The translations under genes were made by a program, and so were the position numbers. From F1-120-MAGs118 sp013360535 (GTDB taxonomy: Bacteria; Planctomycetota; UBA1135; GCA-002686595), in contig JAPKHC010000003.1 in the NCBI GenBank assembly GCA_026647215.1, forward strand, positions 74,812 through 138,811: a stretch of DNA of 64,000 nucleotides, given 5' to 3'. The notes beneath the pieces were generated by a model that had not been told where the DNA came from, ran no database searches, and saw nothing but the letters and a program-made list of their open reading frames with translations. This document shows positions 8,304 to 17,000 of this stretch, one piece after another. The first letter of the stretch is position 1; the number at the start of each line of letters is the position of its first letter.

Positions 8304-9107
8304 TCAACGCGACGCGCGGGCGACGGCGTGCGGAGACTTCGGCGGCGACGTGCGCAGCACGGCGACGAAGGCCGGGCCGCGGACCTTGTCCACGCAGCCA
8401 GTGACGAGCAGCGCCTCGCCGGGAGCGAGCGGTTCTGCGGTGTGGAGCGTCCAGGTCCAGCCGGTGGGAGCCTGCACGGTCACGGGGACACCGACGCCCG
8501 AGAGCAGGTTCACGTTGCGCTCGCGCAGCGGTCGGTCGAGCAGCGCGACGCTCAGCTCGAGATCGACGTCGGTCGCCGAACCATCCGCGGACCGCGCGCC
8601 GCTCGCGCGCAGGCTCACACCTTCGTCGACGACGTCGATCTGCGGGTCCGCGATCGCCGAGTCCGCCGCCTGCTGCATCTCGAAGGCGCGGATGTAGGCG
8701 ACGTGCTTGACGTGCTGCACGAAACCGGAGCGACCGCCCGCCAGCTGGAGCAGCGTGTCGTCGGACTTGAGCGCCTGCAGCTCACCCTGCGCGTGCAGCT
8801 CGCCGAGCCAGCGCTCGACTTCCTTCTCCGGGCACGCCGTGGCACTGAACACGCGCACGCCCCGCTGCGACCCGAGCGTCTCGAGCACCTGCGGCTCGAC
8901 CAGGTGCAGCGCGAGCTCCAGATCGACCTGCCGCCCCTCCTCCGCCACGCTCGCCGTCGGCGCCTCGAACGCGCCCACCTTCGGCTCGACCCACACCGTC
9001 AGGCCAACCGGCCGCAGGAACTCCGGCGGCGCCACCTCCGGCCGCGAGGCCACACAGGACGCGAGGGACAGGGACACGAACACGAGGCCGAGACGGATCT
9101 TGGACAT
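8304..9107 (-). CDS. Predicted lipoprotein of unknown function
   Basis: A 267-residue protein. The N-terminus has a short hydrophobic signal and a lipobox SLASC with Cys18, so it should be lipid-anchored. The rest is soluble and beta-rich, with no recognised domain; the C-terminal part (LLVTGCVDKVRG) resembles secreted proteins with a final beta sandwich. A strong ribosome site, GGAGGAG, sits 8 bases upstream of ATG 9107. It is convergent with the ABC exporter across the palindrome. Confidence 0.78.
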   Translation of the reverse strand: MSKIRLGLVFVSLSLASCVASRPEVAPPEFLRPVGLTVWVEPKVGAFEAPTASVAEEGRQVDLELALHLVEPQVLETLGSQRGVRVFSATACPEKEVERWLGELHAQGELQALKSDDTLLQLAGGRSGFVQHVKHVAYIRAFEMQQAADSAIADPQIDVVDEGVSLRASGARSADGSATDVDLELSVALLDRPLRERNVNLLSGVGVPVTVQAPTGWTWTLHTAEPLAPGEALLVTGCVDKVRGPAFVAVLRTSPPKSPHAVARASR

Positions 9108-9180
9108 GGACGGGACTCCTCCGGTGGGACGGACGGCCTACTGCACCACGGAGCGCCGGTTACAGCAGCGACCCAAGTCG

Positions 9181-9215
9181 CAGGGGCCGCCCCGGAAGCT
9201 CCGGAGCGGCCCCTG
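9181..9215 (-). terminator. Hairpin downstream of the GxGND-repeat secreted protein gene
   Basis: Arms 9181-9195 and 9201-9215 pair over 15 bp around a 5-base loop with a single C/A mismatch. There is no T-tract. It lies 36 bases downstream of the stop of the minus-strand gene at 9251. The core GGGCCGCCCCGG-N5-CCGGAGCGGCCC is shared, mismatch included, with the hairpin at 14522-14560. Confidence 0.7.
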
Positions 9216-9250
9216 TTCGGTTCCGAGGGCCCCGGGGCCCGTGCGGAGGG

Positions 9251-10321
9251 CTAGTTGATCTCCTCGAAGTTCACTCGCGTGCCGACGCCCTGGAAGTAGT
9301 CGAAGCCGGCGCCGCCGTCGGAGAAGGGCGAGCCGAGCAGGCTGCCCCAGACGAGCATCGAGACGTCGTCGTTGCCGTCGCCCGCGATGATGCGCGGCTG
9401 GCTGCCGGCGAGCAGCGAGCCGTTGACGGTGAACTTGAGCGTGTCGTTGCCGCTGGCGCCGAAGAGCACCGGGCTGCCGCGCAGGGAGCTCGAGGTGATG
9501 TACTCGATCGTGTCGTTGCCCTCGCCCGCGTCGATGCCGCCGCGCACGATCGTCTGGCCGACGTTGGTGACGTCGACGAGCGCCGTGTCGCCGCCCGCAC
9601 CGAGGCGGCCGAGCACGCTCAGCGCCGCGGTCGTGTTGCCGTCGCCGGAGACCTTGACGAGGAACTCGTCGTTCGCGGAGCCGGTGTTGACGAGCGCGCC
9701 GACGCCGATCGAGTCGGCGGCCGAAACGAGGTCGAGCAGCACCTTGTCCTCCTGCGCACCGCCGGTGTAGCGCCAGTTGAGCAGCGTCGAGCCGCCGCCG
9801 ACGTTGGTCGAGTACTTGACGTTGGTCTCGTTCGGACCGTCACCGGCCGCGACGGCCCAGTTGAGCGCGACGTTGGCCGAGCTCGTGGTCACGTCGAGCA
9901 GCACGGTGTCCTTGTCGGGGCCGCCCGTGATCGTCGCCACGGAGCTCACGAGCGCGAGCGAGCTCGGCACGTTGAACACCACGCCCACCTGCGACTCGCC
10001 GAGGCCGGTGTCGACGAGCAGCTCGGGGACGATCGCGCTCAGCACCTGCAGGTCGATGATGTCGGTGCCTGCGAGGGTCTTGAGGTCGAGCTTGGTCACG
10101 CCGGTGAAGAGCGCGCCGTCGGGAGTCCCCGGAACGCCGAACACCTCGACCTCGCCGGGGAACTCGAGGAAACGGATCGACATCACGTCGCCACCTTGGC
10201 TGCCGAGGACCGTCAGGGTCGTGCCCTGTTGCGTGGCTTGGCCGAAACTGGCGCCGGTGAGGGCGAGCGCGGCGAGCGCGAGCTGGGCGGGACGGGACAG
10301 GAGAGACGAGCGGAACTGCAT
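9251..10321 (-). CDS. Secreted protein with RTX-like GxGND repeats
   Basis: A 356-residue protein with a signal peptide (residues 1 to about 27, ending in ASFGQA). The mature part is beta-rich and low in Cys. It carries motifs such as GGPDKDTVLLD, GAGGDTALVDV, GEGNDTIEY, GASGNDTLKF and GDGNDDVSM. These resemble the GGxGxD nonapeptides of RTX proteins, which bind calcium in parallel beta rolls, but here they are widely spaced and imperfect. Export to the cell surface or medium is likely. It lacks the VTFAP-type C-terminal domain found in four other secreted proteins of this window. The bases just before ATG are AACCTCCG, not a ribosome site. Confidence 0.8.
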   Translation of the reverse strand: MQFRSSLLSRPAQLALAALALTGASFGQATQQGTTLTVLGSQGGDVMSIRFLEFPGEVEVFGVPGTPDGALFTGVTKLDLKTLAGTDIIDLQVLSAIVPELLVDTGLGESQVGVVFNVPSSLALVSSVATITGGPDKDTVLLDVTTSSANVALNWAVAAGDGPNETNVKYSTNVGGGSTLLNWRYTGGAQEDKVLLDLVSAADSIGVGALVNTGSANDEFLVKVSGDGNTTAALSVLGRLGAGGDTALVDVTNVGQTIVRGGIDAGEGNDTIEYITSSSLRGSPVLFGASGNDTLKFTVNGSLLAGSQPRIIAGDGNDDVSMLVWGSLLGSPFSDGGAGFDYFQGVGTRVNFEEIN

Positions 10322-10843
10322 CGGAGGTTGCTTTCGTAGTTGGGGGGGAACCAAGAGCAGCCGGTGCGCGCGGGCCAGAGAGGGATAGGGGGCGAGCGGG
10401 CCGCGCCAGCAGATCGCGAGCCGGGGGACGGGTGCCCCGCACCTCACGCGACAGGCCGAGTCTGAACCGCCTCTCTGCAGCCACAAGCCCCCCAGAGCGC
10501 GTTTTCTCGCGCTCCGCGCCGCGCCGTGCCTTCGCACAGATCAAGTTCCTGCAATGCCCGCCCAAATCGTCCGCCGCGGCCGGATTCTGCGCTCCCGGGG
10601 CTCCACTCCCGCCGCTCTCGTCCCCCGCAGAACTTCATCGCGGCGCACAGCGCTGCGCTGCTCCTTCGCATCGTCAGCGAAGACGCAGCCGCCGAGTCCC
10701 TTCGGCCGCGCCGCCTCCCCACTTCGCAGCGGAGCGGCGACGTTGCCTCCACGGGGAAAGATCGCGCGCAGCGCGAAACGAGGCTCGAGGAAGCGCGTGG
10801 ATGCCTCCACCCTGCGGCGGTTGCGACGGCAGGTGGCGTTCGC
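10322..10843. other. Gene-free stretch, 522 nt
   Basis: It separates two minus-strand genes and should hold the promoter of the gene starting at 10321. It contains many short GC-rich self-complementary words (for example around 10490-10530 and 10660-10780). I see no coding pattern with a plausible start, no strong hairpin and no RNA gene. Its texture resembles the other gene-free stretch at 63603-63893. Confidence 0.5.
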
Positions 10844-12070
10844 TCAGCGCGCCGGGCTCACGGGCTCGATGCGCAGCTTCACGATCTCGCCCGGGAGGTG
10901 CAGGTAGAAGCGCATCTGGCCGTTCGAAGGCGCGAAGAGGCAGTCCTCCGCACGATTTCCCAGGCCGCCCACGACGGGTGCGCTCCACAGGTTCTCGAGC
11001 GTCGAGCCGCGACACGTATCGAGCACGTGGACGGTCGTGTCGTCCCGCGTGCGAGCGACGACCACGACGCGCCCATCACCGAGTTCGTGGGCCACTTGCG
11101 CGCTCATGTGAATCACCTCGGGGAATTCGAGCATCGCCTTCGCGTTCCCGCGCAGGTCCATCAGGCGCATGCGCGCCCCCATCCACGGCGGCGGAGGTTC
11201 CCAATGGCCATCGATCCACGTTGCAGCGCCCGTGTAGTCGGTGCCCCACACGAGCACCTCCGCGACGCCGTCCCCGTCGAGATCGCCGAGGTGCGCGAAG
11301 TGCGGGAACTTCCAGTCCTTGCCGTTGACGTAGGTGTCGACTGCGCCGATCGACGTCCCTTCCTTGCCGGAAACCACGCGCACCGAGACGTCGTCGATGG
11401 CGACGAGATCCGTGACGCCATCGCCGTCGACATCCGCCAGTTCCTCGAAGACCGGATCGCCAAAGCTCCTGTACCAAGGTCCCGGGCCATCGACCTCGCC
11501 TACGGTGCGGCAGACTTTCCCCTCGCGATCCGTGCAGATGACGAAGTGAAGGTCTCTTCGGTAGTCGTCGCTCGCGGCGCTGGTCGTCTCCGCAACTCCC
11601 GTGGGATCGATGGTGTAGAGCTCATGCCCATCTCGGTCCAGCAACACCGTTGATCGCAGTGCCACCAAGTCCGGCAGCCCATCTCCGCTGCGATCTCCGC
11701 CCCATCTCAGTTCGTCCGGTCCACCACCCCACCAGTTCTCCGCCGGCCAACGCACCGTGCGAGTGGACACGCCACCATTGTCGGAAACGAACTCGATCCA
11801 GCCCTCGAGCTCGTCCTCACCGTCCAGTGCGAGCACGTAGTCGAACTTGCCTTTGAAGGCCGTGGTTGCGAGCAGCACGTCGTCGATGTTGCCTTTCGGC
11901 CAGTACTCCGACTCCGATACGAGGCGGAACTCGGGCTTGGCAACGGTCGGAGGCGGTTCGGCGGGCGCGAGCGGATCGGAAGTCTCGCGACTCGGCGCCG
12001 AGCAGCCGGCAGCAAACAACACAAACGCCGCGCAGAACGCGCGGCGAGCGTCGAACGGAGCATGGAACAT
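10844..12070 (-). CDS. Lipoprotein with FG-GAP/VCBS-type repeats
   Basis: A 408-residue protein with a signal peptide and lipobox FAAGC (Cys23), so it is anchored to a membrane from outside. Three calcium-binding FG-GAP-like loops are visible: GDRSGDGLPDLVAL near residue 125, ADVDGDGVTDLVAI near 210 and GDLDGDGVAEVLVW near 255. Such repeats form a beta propeller that often binds polysaccharide or protein. Four or more further blades are probably degenerate. The enzymatic role, if any, is unknown. ATG 12070 gives the full signal peptide. Confidence 0.85.
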   Translation of the reverse strand: MFHAPFDARRAFCAAFVLFAAGCSAPSRETSDPLAPAEPPPTVAKPEFRLVSESEYWPKGNIDDVLLATTAFKGKFDYVLALDGEDELEGWIEFVSDNGGVSTRTVRWPAENWWGGGPDELRWGGDRSGDGLPDLVALRSTVLLDRDGHELYTIDPTGVAETTSAASDDYRRDLHFVICTDREGKVCRTVGEVDGPGPWYRSFGDPVFEELADVDGDGVTDLVAIDDVSVRVVSGKEGTSIGAVDTYVNGKDWKFPHFAHLGDLDGDGVAEVLVWGTDYTGAATWIDGHWEPPPPWMGARMRLMDLRGNAKAMLEFPEVIHMSAQVAHELGDGRVVVVARTRDDTTVHVLDTCRGSTLENLWSAPVVGGLGNRAEDCLFAPSNGQMRFYLHLPGEIVKLRIEPVSPAR

Positions 12071-12180
12071 CTGCGGCGTGTGCCTGGGGGCACGAGGTCG
12101 GGCTCACCGACGCCGTGGAGAGACTCTCGCCGAGCTGCGGAGCGCCGTCAAGCTCGCCACGCGCGCGAACCAGAGCGTGC

Positions 12181-12897
12181 TCACCGCATCCAGCGTGCGA
12201 GCGGTTCGCGCAGGCCGGTGGCCCAGCGCGCGTAGCCGTCGGGGCTCAGGTGCAGCAGGTCAGGCATCACCGAGGTCGGCAGCACGCCCTGGTCGTCGGT
12301 GAAGGCGGAGGCGAGGTCGAGCCACTCCGCACCGTGCGCGGCCGCGATCGCGGGCAGCCGCGCGTTGACGGCGGCGTTGTTCGCGCGCATCGGGTCGGCG
12401 AGCGTCTCGCCGCGCGGGAAGATCGCGAGCAGCGCGAGCTTGGCCTGCGGAAAGCGCGCGCGGAGCTGGGACAGGATCGCGTCCATGCCCGCCGCGATGT
12501 CCGCGGGCTGGTCCATGCGATGCCCGGTGTTGTTGGTGCCGATCATGATCACGATCAGCTTGGGGCGCAGGTGGTCGTAGGCGCCCGTCGCGAGGCGCCA
12601 CAGGACGTGCTCGGTGCGATCGCCGCTGACGCCGAGGTTGAGCGGGCGGTAGCGCTCGAACTCGGCGCTCCACAACGCGGGTTCCGACTCCCAGCCCTGC
12701 GTGATCGAGTCGCCGAAGAATACGAGCTGCGCATCGCTCGCCTGCGCGGCGCGCTCGGCCAGCATCACGTTGCGCTCGTGCATGTCGACGTTCTCGACCG
12801 GCGTGACGGTCAGGAGCGGCGACGTGCCGCCCGTGGAGCGACAGGCGCCGAGGGCAAGGAGGGAGCTCGCGACAAGGAACGGGAGGGCGATGCGCAT
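12181..12897 (-). CDS. SGNH/GDSL-type esterase, lipoprotein
   Basis: A 238-residue hydrolase. The lipobox is LALGAC with Cys19, so it acts outside the cytoplasm. Block I is FFGDSITQGW with the nucleophile Ser64. Block II Gly lies in LGVSGDRTEH, block III is IGTNNTG with Asn122, and block V is DLLHLSPDGY with the Asp and His of the triad. It resembles PAF-acetylhydrolase-like esterases that deacetylate glycans or cleave short esters. ATG 12897 places the signal peptide at residue 1. It is divergent from the serine hydrolase at 13099. Confidence 0.9.
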   Translation of the reverse strand: MRIALPFLVASSLLALGACRSTGGTSPLLTVTPVENVDMHERNVMLAERAAQASDAQLVFFGDSITQGWESEPALWSAEFERYRPLNLGVSGDRTEHVLWRLATGAYDHLRPKLIVIMIGTNNTGHRMDQPADIAAGMDAILSQLRARFPQAKLALLAIFPRGETLADPMRANNAAVNARLPAIAAAHGAEWLDLASAFTDDQGVLPTSVMPDLLHLSPDGYARWATGLREPLARWMR

Positions 12898-13098
12898 CGG
12901 GGGGCTCTCGTGCGGGAGTTCGGGCGGGCATGGAATACCAACTGCGCGCGGAACTTGCGCCGCTCGACAGGCGCATCCGCGGTGCACCGGACCGGCCAGG
13001 AAGTGGCGGGGCCAGGGAGAAAGCGGAGCGCGACCCCCGCTAACCTCCCGCGCGGACGCTGTAGTGCCCTGTCTCCCCTGTCCCGAGGTGCTTTTCCG

Positions 13099-14511
13099 AT
13101 GGTGCGAAACGTGGTGTTGGCGGCGTGGCTCGTGGTGTGCGGTGGTGCGGGCGTTCTGGCGAGGTCGGAGCCGGCGTGGGTCGGCCACGAACAGCCGGTG
13201 GCGAGCGCCGTGGACAGGGAGAGCGAGCTCGCGGAGGCGATCGATGCGCTCGCGGCGAAGTACCTCGCGATGCCGGGTGGTGTCGGGCTGTCGGTGGCGG
13301 TGGCGCGCGGCGACCGGATGCTCGTCGAGCGCGGGTACGGCCTCGCGGACGTGGAGTTCGACGTGCTGGCGAACGCGCAGACCTGCTTCCGCATCGGCTC
13401 GGTGACGAAGCAGTTCACGGCGGCGCTCGTGTTGCGTTGCGCCGAGGAAGGCAAGCTGTCGCTCGAGGACGAGCTCTCGAAGTTCGTGCCGAGCTTTCCG
13501 CTGCAGGGGCGCAAGGTCACGATCCGCCAGCTGCTCAACCACACGTCGGGCATCGTCAGTTACACCGACCTCGACGAGGAATGGCACTCGAAGTGGCCGC
13601 TCGAGCTCTCGCACGAGGAGCTGCTCGCGCTCGTCAAGGACAAGCCCTTCGTGTTCGAGCCGGGCACGAAGTGGGCCTACAACAACACGGGCTACTACCT
13701 GCTCGGCATGGTGCTCGAGAGCGTGAGGGGCAAGCCCTACGCGGAGATCGTGCGCGAGGAGCTCGCGACGCCGCTCGGGCTCGGCCGCACGCGCTACGAC
13801 TCGAACGTCGAGCTGATCAAGAACCGCGCGCAGGGCTACTCCTTCGAGGGCGGCAAGCTCGCCAACGACCAGATTCTGGGCATGAACCAGCCCGGCGCCG
13901 CGGGTGCGCTGGTTTCGACCGCGGGTGAGCTCGTCCGCTGGCAACAGGCGCTCGCGCACGGCAAGGTCGTGAGCGCGGCGTCCTTCGCGCAGATGACGAC
14001 GCCGACCGTGTTGCCCGATGCGCACGACACCGGCTACGGCTTTGGCCTGAGCATCGACGACCTCGACGGCGTCAAGCGCGTGCAGCACGGCGGCGGCATC
14101 TTCGGCTTCAACTCGATGCTCGCGTGGTTCCCCGACTCCGACGTGCACGTCGCCGTGATCAGCAACGGCGAGCCGATCAACTCCGGCCGCCTCGCCGACG
14201 AGATCGCGCGCCTCGTGCTCGACATCAAGGTCGCGCCCCTACTCGACCTTCCGATCGCGCCCGAGCGCCTCCAGCAGCTCGCGGGCCGCTTCAAGATCGA
14301 GCTGATCGGGCTCAGCGCCACCGTCACGGCGCGCGACGGCAAGCTCTTCCTCCAAGGCGACGGCCAAGGCGAGTTCCGCCTGCAGCACCAAGGCGGCGAC
14401 GTCTTCCGCGCCGCCTTCGACGACACGCTGCGCATCGAATTCGCCGCCGACGGCAAGAGCTTCACGCTGCGCCAAGGCAGCGGCTTGTTCCCCGCACGCC
14501 GCATCGAGTGA
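13099..14511 (+). CDS. Serine hydrolase, class C beta-lactamase-like
   Basis: A 470-residue exported hydrolase of the beta-lactamase/DD-peptidase superfamily. A signal peptide covers residues 1-21. The SxxK motif is SVTK (Ser101, Lys104), the YxN motif is YNN (Tyr194), and the third box is HGGG near residue 332 in place of KTG. The C-terminal 110 residues form the small beta domain common in these peptidase/esterase-type homologues. Its substrate (peptidoglycan, D-peptides or esters) cannot be told from sequence. It is probably not a true beta-lactamase. Confidence 0.9.
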   Translation: MVRNVVLAAWLVVCGGAGVLARSEPAWVGHEQPVASAVDRESELAEAIDALAAKYLAMPGGVGLSVAVARGDRMLVERGYGLADVEFDVLANAQTCFRIGSVTKQFTAALVLRCAEEGKLSLEDELSKFVPSFPLQGRKVTIRQLLNHTSGIVSYTDLDEEWHSKWPLELSHEELLALVKDKPFVFEPGTKWAYNNTGYYLLGMVLESVRGKPYAEIVREELATPLGLGRTRYDSNVELIKNRAQGYSFEGGKLANDQILGMNQPGAAGALVSTAGELVRWQQALAHGKVVSAASFAQMTTPTVLPDAHDTGYGFGLSIDDLDGVKRVQHGGGIFGFNSMLAWFPDSDVHVAVISNGEPINSGRLADEIARLVLDIKVAPLLDLPIAPERLQQLAGRFKIELIGLSATVTARDGKLFLQGDGQGEFRLQHQGGDVFRAAFDDTLRIEFAADGKSFTLRQGSGLFPARRIE

Positions 14512-14521
14512 ACCTCGAACA

Positions 14522-14560
14522 GGCGCGGGCCGCCCCGGGAGTTCCGGAGCGGCCCGCGCC
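14522..14560. terminator. Bidirectional hairpin between convergent genes
   Basis: Arms 14522-14538 and 14544-14560 pair over 17 bp with one C/A mismatch and a GAGTT loop. It lies between the stops of the serine hydrolase (+) and the Cys-repeat protein (-). The core matches the hairpin at 9181-9215, including the position of the mismatch. There is no T-run. Confidence 0.75.
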
Positions 14561-14580
14561 GTGCTTGCAGGAGAGCGCGA

Positions 14581-15267
14581 CTACTTCTTCGCGGTGCGCG
14601 CGGCCTCGACCTTGGCCCACATGCCCTCGGGGTCCTTGGCGACGGCGCGCTTGCAGCCGGCGCAGCACAGGCGGAAGTAGCGGTTGCCGTACAGGTAGTC
14701 GACCGGCTCCATGTCCTTGCTCTCGCCGATCACCTCGTCGGTGACGACGCAGGTCTTGAGCGGGTACTTGTCCTTCTGCGCGGCGATGTAGGCCTCGTCG
14801 AGCTTCTTCATCGTCGGCGCCGGGTCCTTGGCGACCGCGGCCGCGCACTTCTTGCAGCACACGCGCACGAGGCGCGTGCCGACGACGGTGTCGACCGACT
14901 CCGCGCTGAGCTTCTCGCCGCTGATCACGCACGTGTCGAGCGGGTAGTCCTTCTTCTGCTGCTCGATCGCCGCCTTCTCGATGCTGGCGCGAATCGCGGC
15001 GCCGTCCTTCTGCGCCGGCGCGACGCAGTTGTCGCAGCACACGCGCACGAGGTGACCGTCGATGACGGTGTCGACGGCGGTCTTGCCCAGCGCCTCACCG
15101 CTGACCGGGCAGGTCTTGAGCGGGTAGCAGGGCTTCTCGGCGGAGATGATGGCCTTGTTGGCCTCGGCGACCTTGGGGTCGACGGCCGGCTTGTCCTGCG
15201 CGAAACCCGCGAGGGCCGCGAGGGCGACGAGCGGAAGCGTGAGCGACGAGAGGAACGAGATGTTCAT
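14581..15267 (-). CDS. Secreted protein with three exact 60-residue Cys-rich (YHS/TRASH-like) repeats
   Basis: A 228-residue protein with a signal peptide (residues 1-23, ALAGFAQ). Three repeats begin at YPL48, YPL108 and YPL168. Each has one Cys in a TCxx(S/T)(G/D)E turn (Cys53, 113, 173) and a later CCxxC cluster (77-81, 137-141, 201-205). The arrangement resembles YHS/TRASH metal-binding domains, with four Cys per unit. It lies 90 bases downstream of a zinc/manganese-type ABC permease on the same strand. A periplasmic metal chaperone or buffer is a reasonable inference. It has its own promoter at 15315-15344. Confidence 0.85.
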   Translation of the reverse strand: MNISFLSSLTLPLVALAALAGFAQDKPAVDPKVAEANKAIISAEKPCYPLKTCPVSGEALGKTAVDTVIDGHLVRVCCDNCVAPAQKDGAAIRASIEKAAIEQQKKDYPLDTCVISGEKLSAESVDTVVGTRLVRVCCKKCAAAVAKDPAPTMKKLDEAYIAAQKDKYPLKTCVVTDEVIGESKDMEPVDYLYGNRYFRLCCAGCKRAVAKDPEGMWAKVEAARTAKK

Positions 15268-15314
15268 GGTTGGGGGTTCCGTATGGACGGAGGATCGAAG
15301 AGCGGACGGCGGGG

Positions 15315-15344
15315 ATTGTAGGCCTGTCCAGCCCGCGGACCCAA
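15315..15344 (-). promoter_or_regulatory. Sigma-70-like promoter of the Cys-repeat protein
   Basis: On the minus strand TTGGGT (15344-15339) is followed after 18 bases by TACAAT (15320-15315). The predicted start would give a leader of about 40 bases before ATG 15267. This is the best -35/-10 pair I see in the window. It would allow expression apart from the upstream ABC genes. Confidence 0.6.
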
Positions 15345-15357
15345 TCTCCCGACGTCC

Positions 15358-16254
15358 TCAGGCCGCGCGGCGGCCGCGAATGGCCCCCGGCAGCGCGAGC
15401 AACGCTGCGCAAGCCGTGATCGCGGCCCCCATCGGCAGGTCGAGCTCGAACGACGCGACGACGCCGAGCACGGCCGCGGCGACGCCGAAGGCGCTCGAGA
15501 GCAGCAGGTACCCGGTCATCGACTTCGCCCACGCGCGCGCGGCGATCGGCGGCAGCACGAGCAGGCCGAACAGCAGGATCGGGCCGAGCGCCATCGCCCC
15601 CACCGACACCATCGCACCCGTGACGCCGACGAGCAGGCCCTCGAACGCGAGCACACGCTTGCCGAGCACGAGCGCGGTCTCGCGGTCGTAGCTCGCGAGC
15701 AGCAGGTCGCGGTGGAACAGCCAGAAGGCGAGCGCGGAGAGCCCGAGCACGACCGCGATCGTCTCGAACTCGTGCACGCCGACGCCGAGCAGCTCACCCG
15801 CGATCAGCTCGTCGACAAAACCCTTCCCGACGGGCGAGATGCGCCCGAACAGCACCGTCGCCGCGCTCGCGATAGCGAAGGCCGCCGCCACGCGCCCGAC
15901 TTCGCTGCCGCCGCCGCGCTGGCCGAGCCACAGGAGCAGCGCGAGACCACCGAACGTGAACAACGCCGCCCACGCGAGGTGGTAGTTCATCGCCGCGTGC
16001 GAGTCGCTCGTCGCCGCCGAGAGGTCGAGCCCGGCGAGGCCAATGGTGTCGATCCACCACGGCAAGACGGCGAAACCGCACACCATGCCGGCGGTCGCGA
16101 ACTGCGGCAGCGCGATGCCGTAGAAGCTCGTGCGGCGCACGTGGAGGAACGTGCCGAGCAACGGGTAGACGGCGCCGGCGAAGAGCGCAGCCGCGATCGC
16201 CCAACGAAAGAGCGACAGGCGGTCGGCCCAGGAGACTCCGTCGAGCCCGTCCAC
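15358..16254 (-). CDS. Metal (zinc/manganese-type) ABC transporter permease
   Basis: A 298-residue inner-membrane permease of the ABC-3 family (ZnuB/MntB/TroC type) with about 8-9 membrane segments. Family marks are RRTSFYGIALPQFATAGM near residues 40-57 and the GLLVLPPIAARAWAKS block near 230. The start is GTG 16254, one base after the stop of the ATPase gene, so translation is coupled. The metal cannot be assigned from the permease; the neighbours suggest zinc or another thiophilic metal. Confidence 0.9.
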   Translation of the reverse strand: MDGLDGVSWADRLSLFRWAIAAALFAGAVYPLLGTFLHVRRTSFYGIALPQFATAGMVCGFAVLPWWIDTIGLAGLDLSAATSDSHAAMNYHLAWAALFTFGGLALLLWLGQRGGGSEVGRVAAAFAIASAATVLFGRISPVGKGFVDELIAGELLGVGVHEFETIAVVLGLSALAFWLFHRDLLLASYDRETALVLGKRVLAFEGLLVGVTGAMVSVGAMALGPILLFGLLVLPPIAARAWAKSMTGYLLLSSAFGVAAAVLGVVASFELDLPMGAAITACAALLALPGAIRGRRAA

Positions 16255-16255
16255 G

Positions 16256-16978
16256 TCAGAGCTCCTCGCTCGCGCTGCGTGTCGTGCCGCTCGCCGCGTA
16301 GAGACGATCGAGATTTTCCGGCGCGAGCATCTCCGCCGCGGCTCCGACTCGCACCTTGCCTTCGGCGACCCACAACACGCGCTGCACGGTGTCGCGCACC
16401 ATCGAGAGCTGGTGGCTGACGAGCAGGATCGCCATGCCGCGCGAGCGGTTGAGCTCGACGAGCAACTCGAGGATGCGCGCCTGCGCGCCGCGGTCGACGC
16501 CGCTGGTCGGCTCGTCGAGCAGCATCAGCTCCGGCTCGTCCATCAGCGCGCGCGCGATCAGCACACGCTGGCGCTGGCCACCCGACAGCGACGAGAACGC
16601 GTCGCGACGGCGATCGGCGAGCCCGACACGCTCGAGGCACTCTTGCGCGCGCACGCGCGCCGCGCTCGAGAGCCCGCGCCAACCGCGCAGCTTGCCGTAG
16701 GCCCCCATCTGCACGACTTCCTCGACCGTCACCGGATAGATCGGGTCGAGCGTCTCGCGCTGCGGCACGTAGCCGATCGCGCGCGTCTCGCGGCGCACGC
16801 TGCCTTCGAGCGGCGGAATCAGCCCGAGCAGGCCGCGGAAGAGCGTCGTCTTGCCGGCGCCGTTGGGGCCGACGATGCCGAGGAAATCGCCGCGCGCGAT
16901 CTCGAGCTCGACCCCGGCGATCACGGGGCGGCGCTGGTAGCCGAAGGCGGCGCGGTGCGCGACGAGCAGGGCGGACAT
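16256..16978 (-). CDS. Metal ABC transporter ATP-binding protein
   Basis: A 240-residue ATPase. Walker A is GPNGAGKTT near residue 37, the signature is LSGGQRQRV near 130, Walker B is LMLLDEPTSGVD near 152 and the switch is VSHQLSMV. YVPQRETLDPIYPVTVEEVV near 70 is typical of ZnuC/MntA-type metal importers. It sits between the binding-protein gene (22-base gap) and the permease gene (1-base gap) in the same operon. Confidence 0.92.
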   Translation of the reverse strand: MSALLVAHRAAFGYQRRPVIAGVELEIARGDFLGIVGPNGAGKTTLFRGLLGLIPPLEGSVRRETRAIGYVPQRETLDPIYPVTVEEVVQMGAYGKLRGWRGLSSAARVRAQECLERVGLADRRRDAFSSLSGGQRQRVLIARALMDEPELMLLDEPTSGVDRGAQARILELLVELNRSRGMAILLVSHQLSMVRDTVQRVLWVAEGKVRVGAAAEMLAPENLDRLYAASGTTRSASEEL

Positions 16979-17000
16979 CGAGCGGGCCTCGGCGCGCGAC

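Noticed and set aside
13099..14511. Calling the serine hydrolase an antibiotic-resistance beta-lactamase
   Set aside because: It has HGGG instead of KTG and an extra C-terminal beta domain, which fits the wider peptidase/esterase group; no evidence for beta-lactam hydrolysis.
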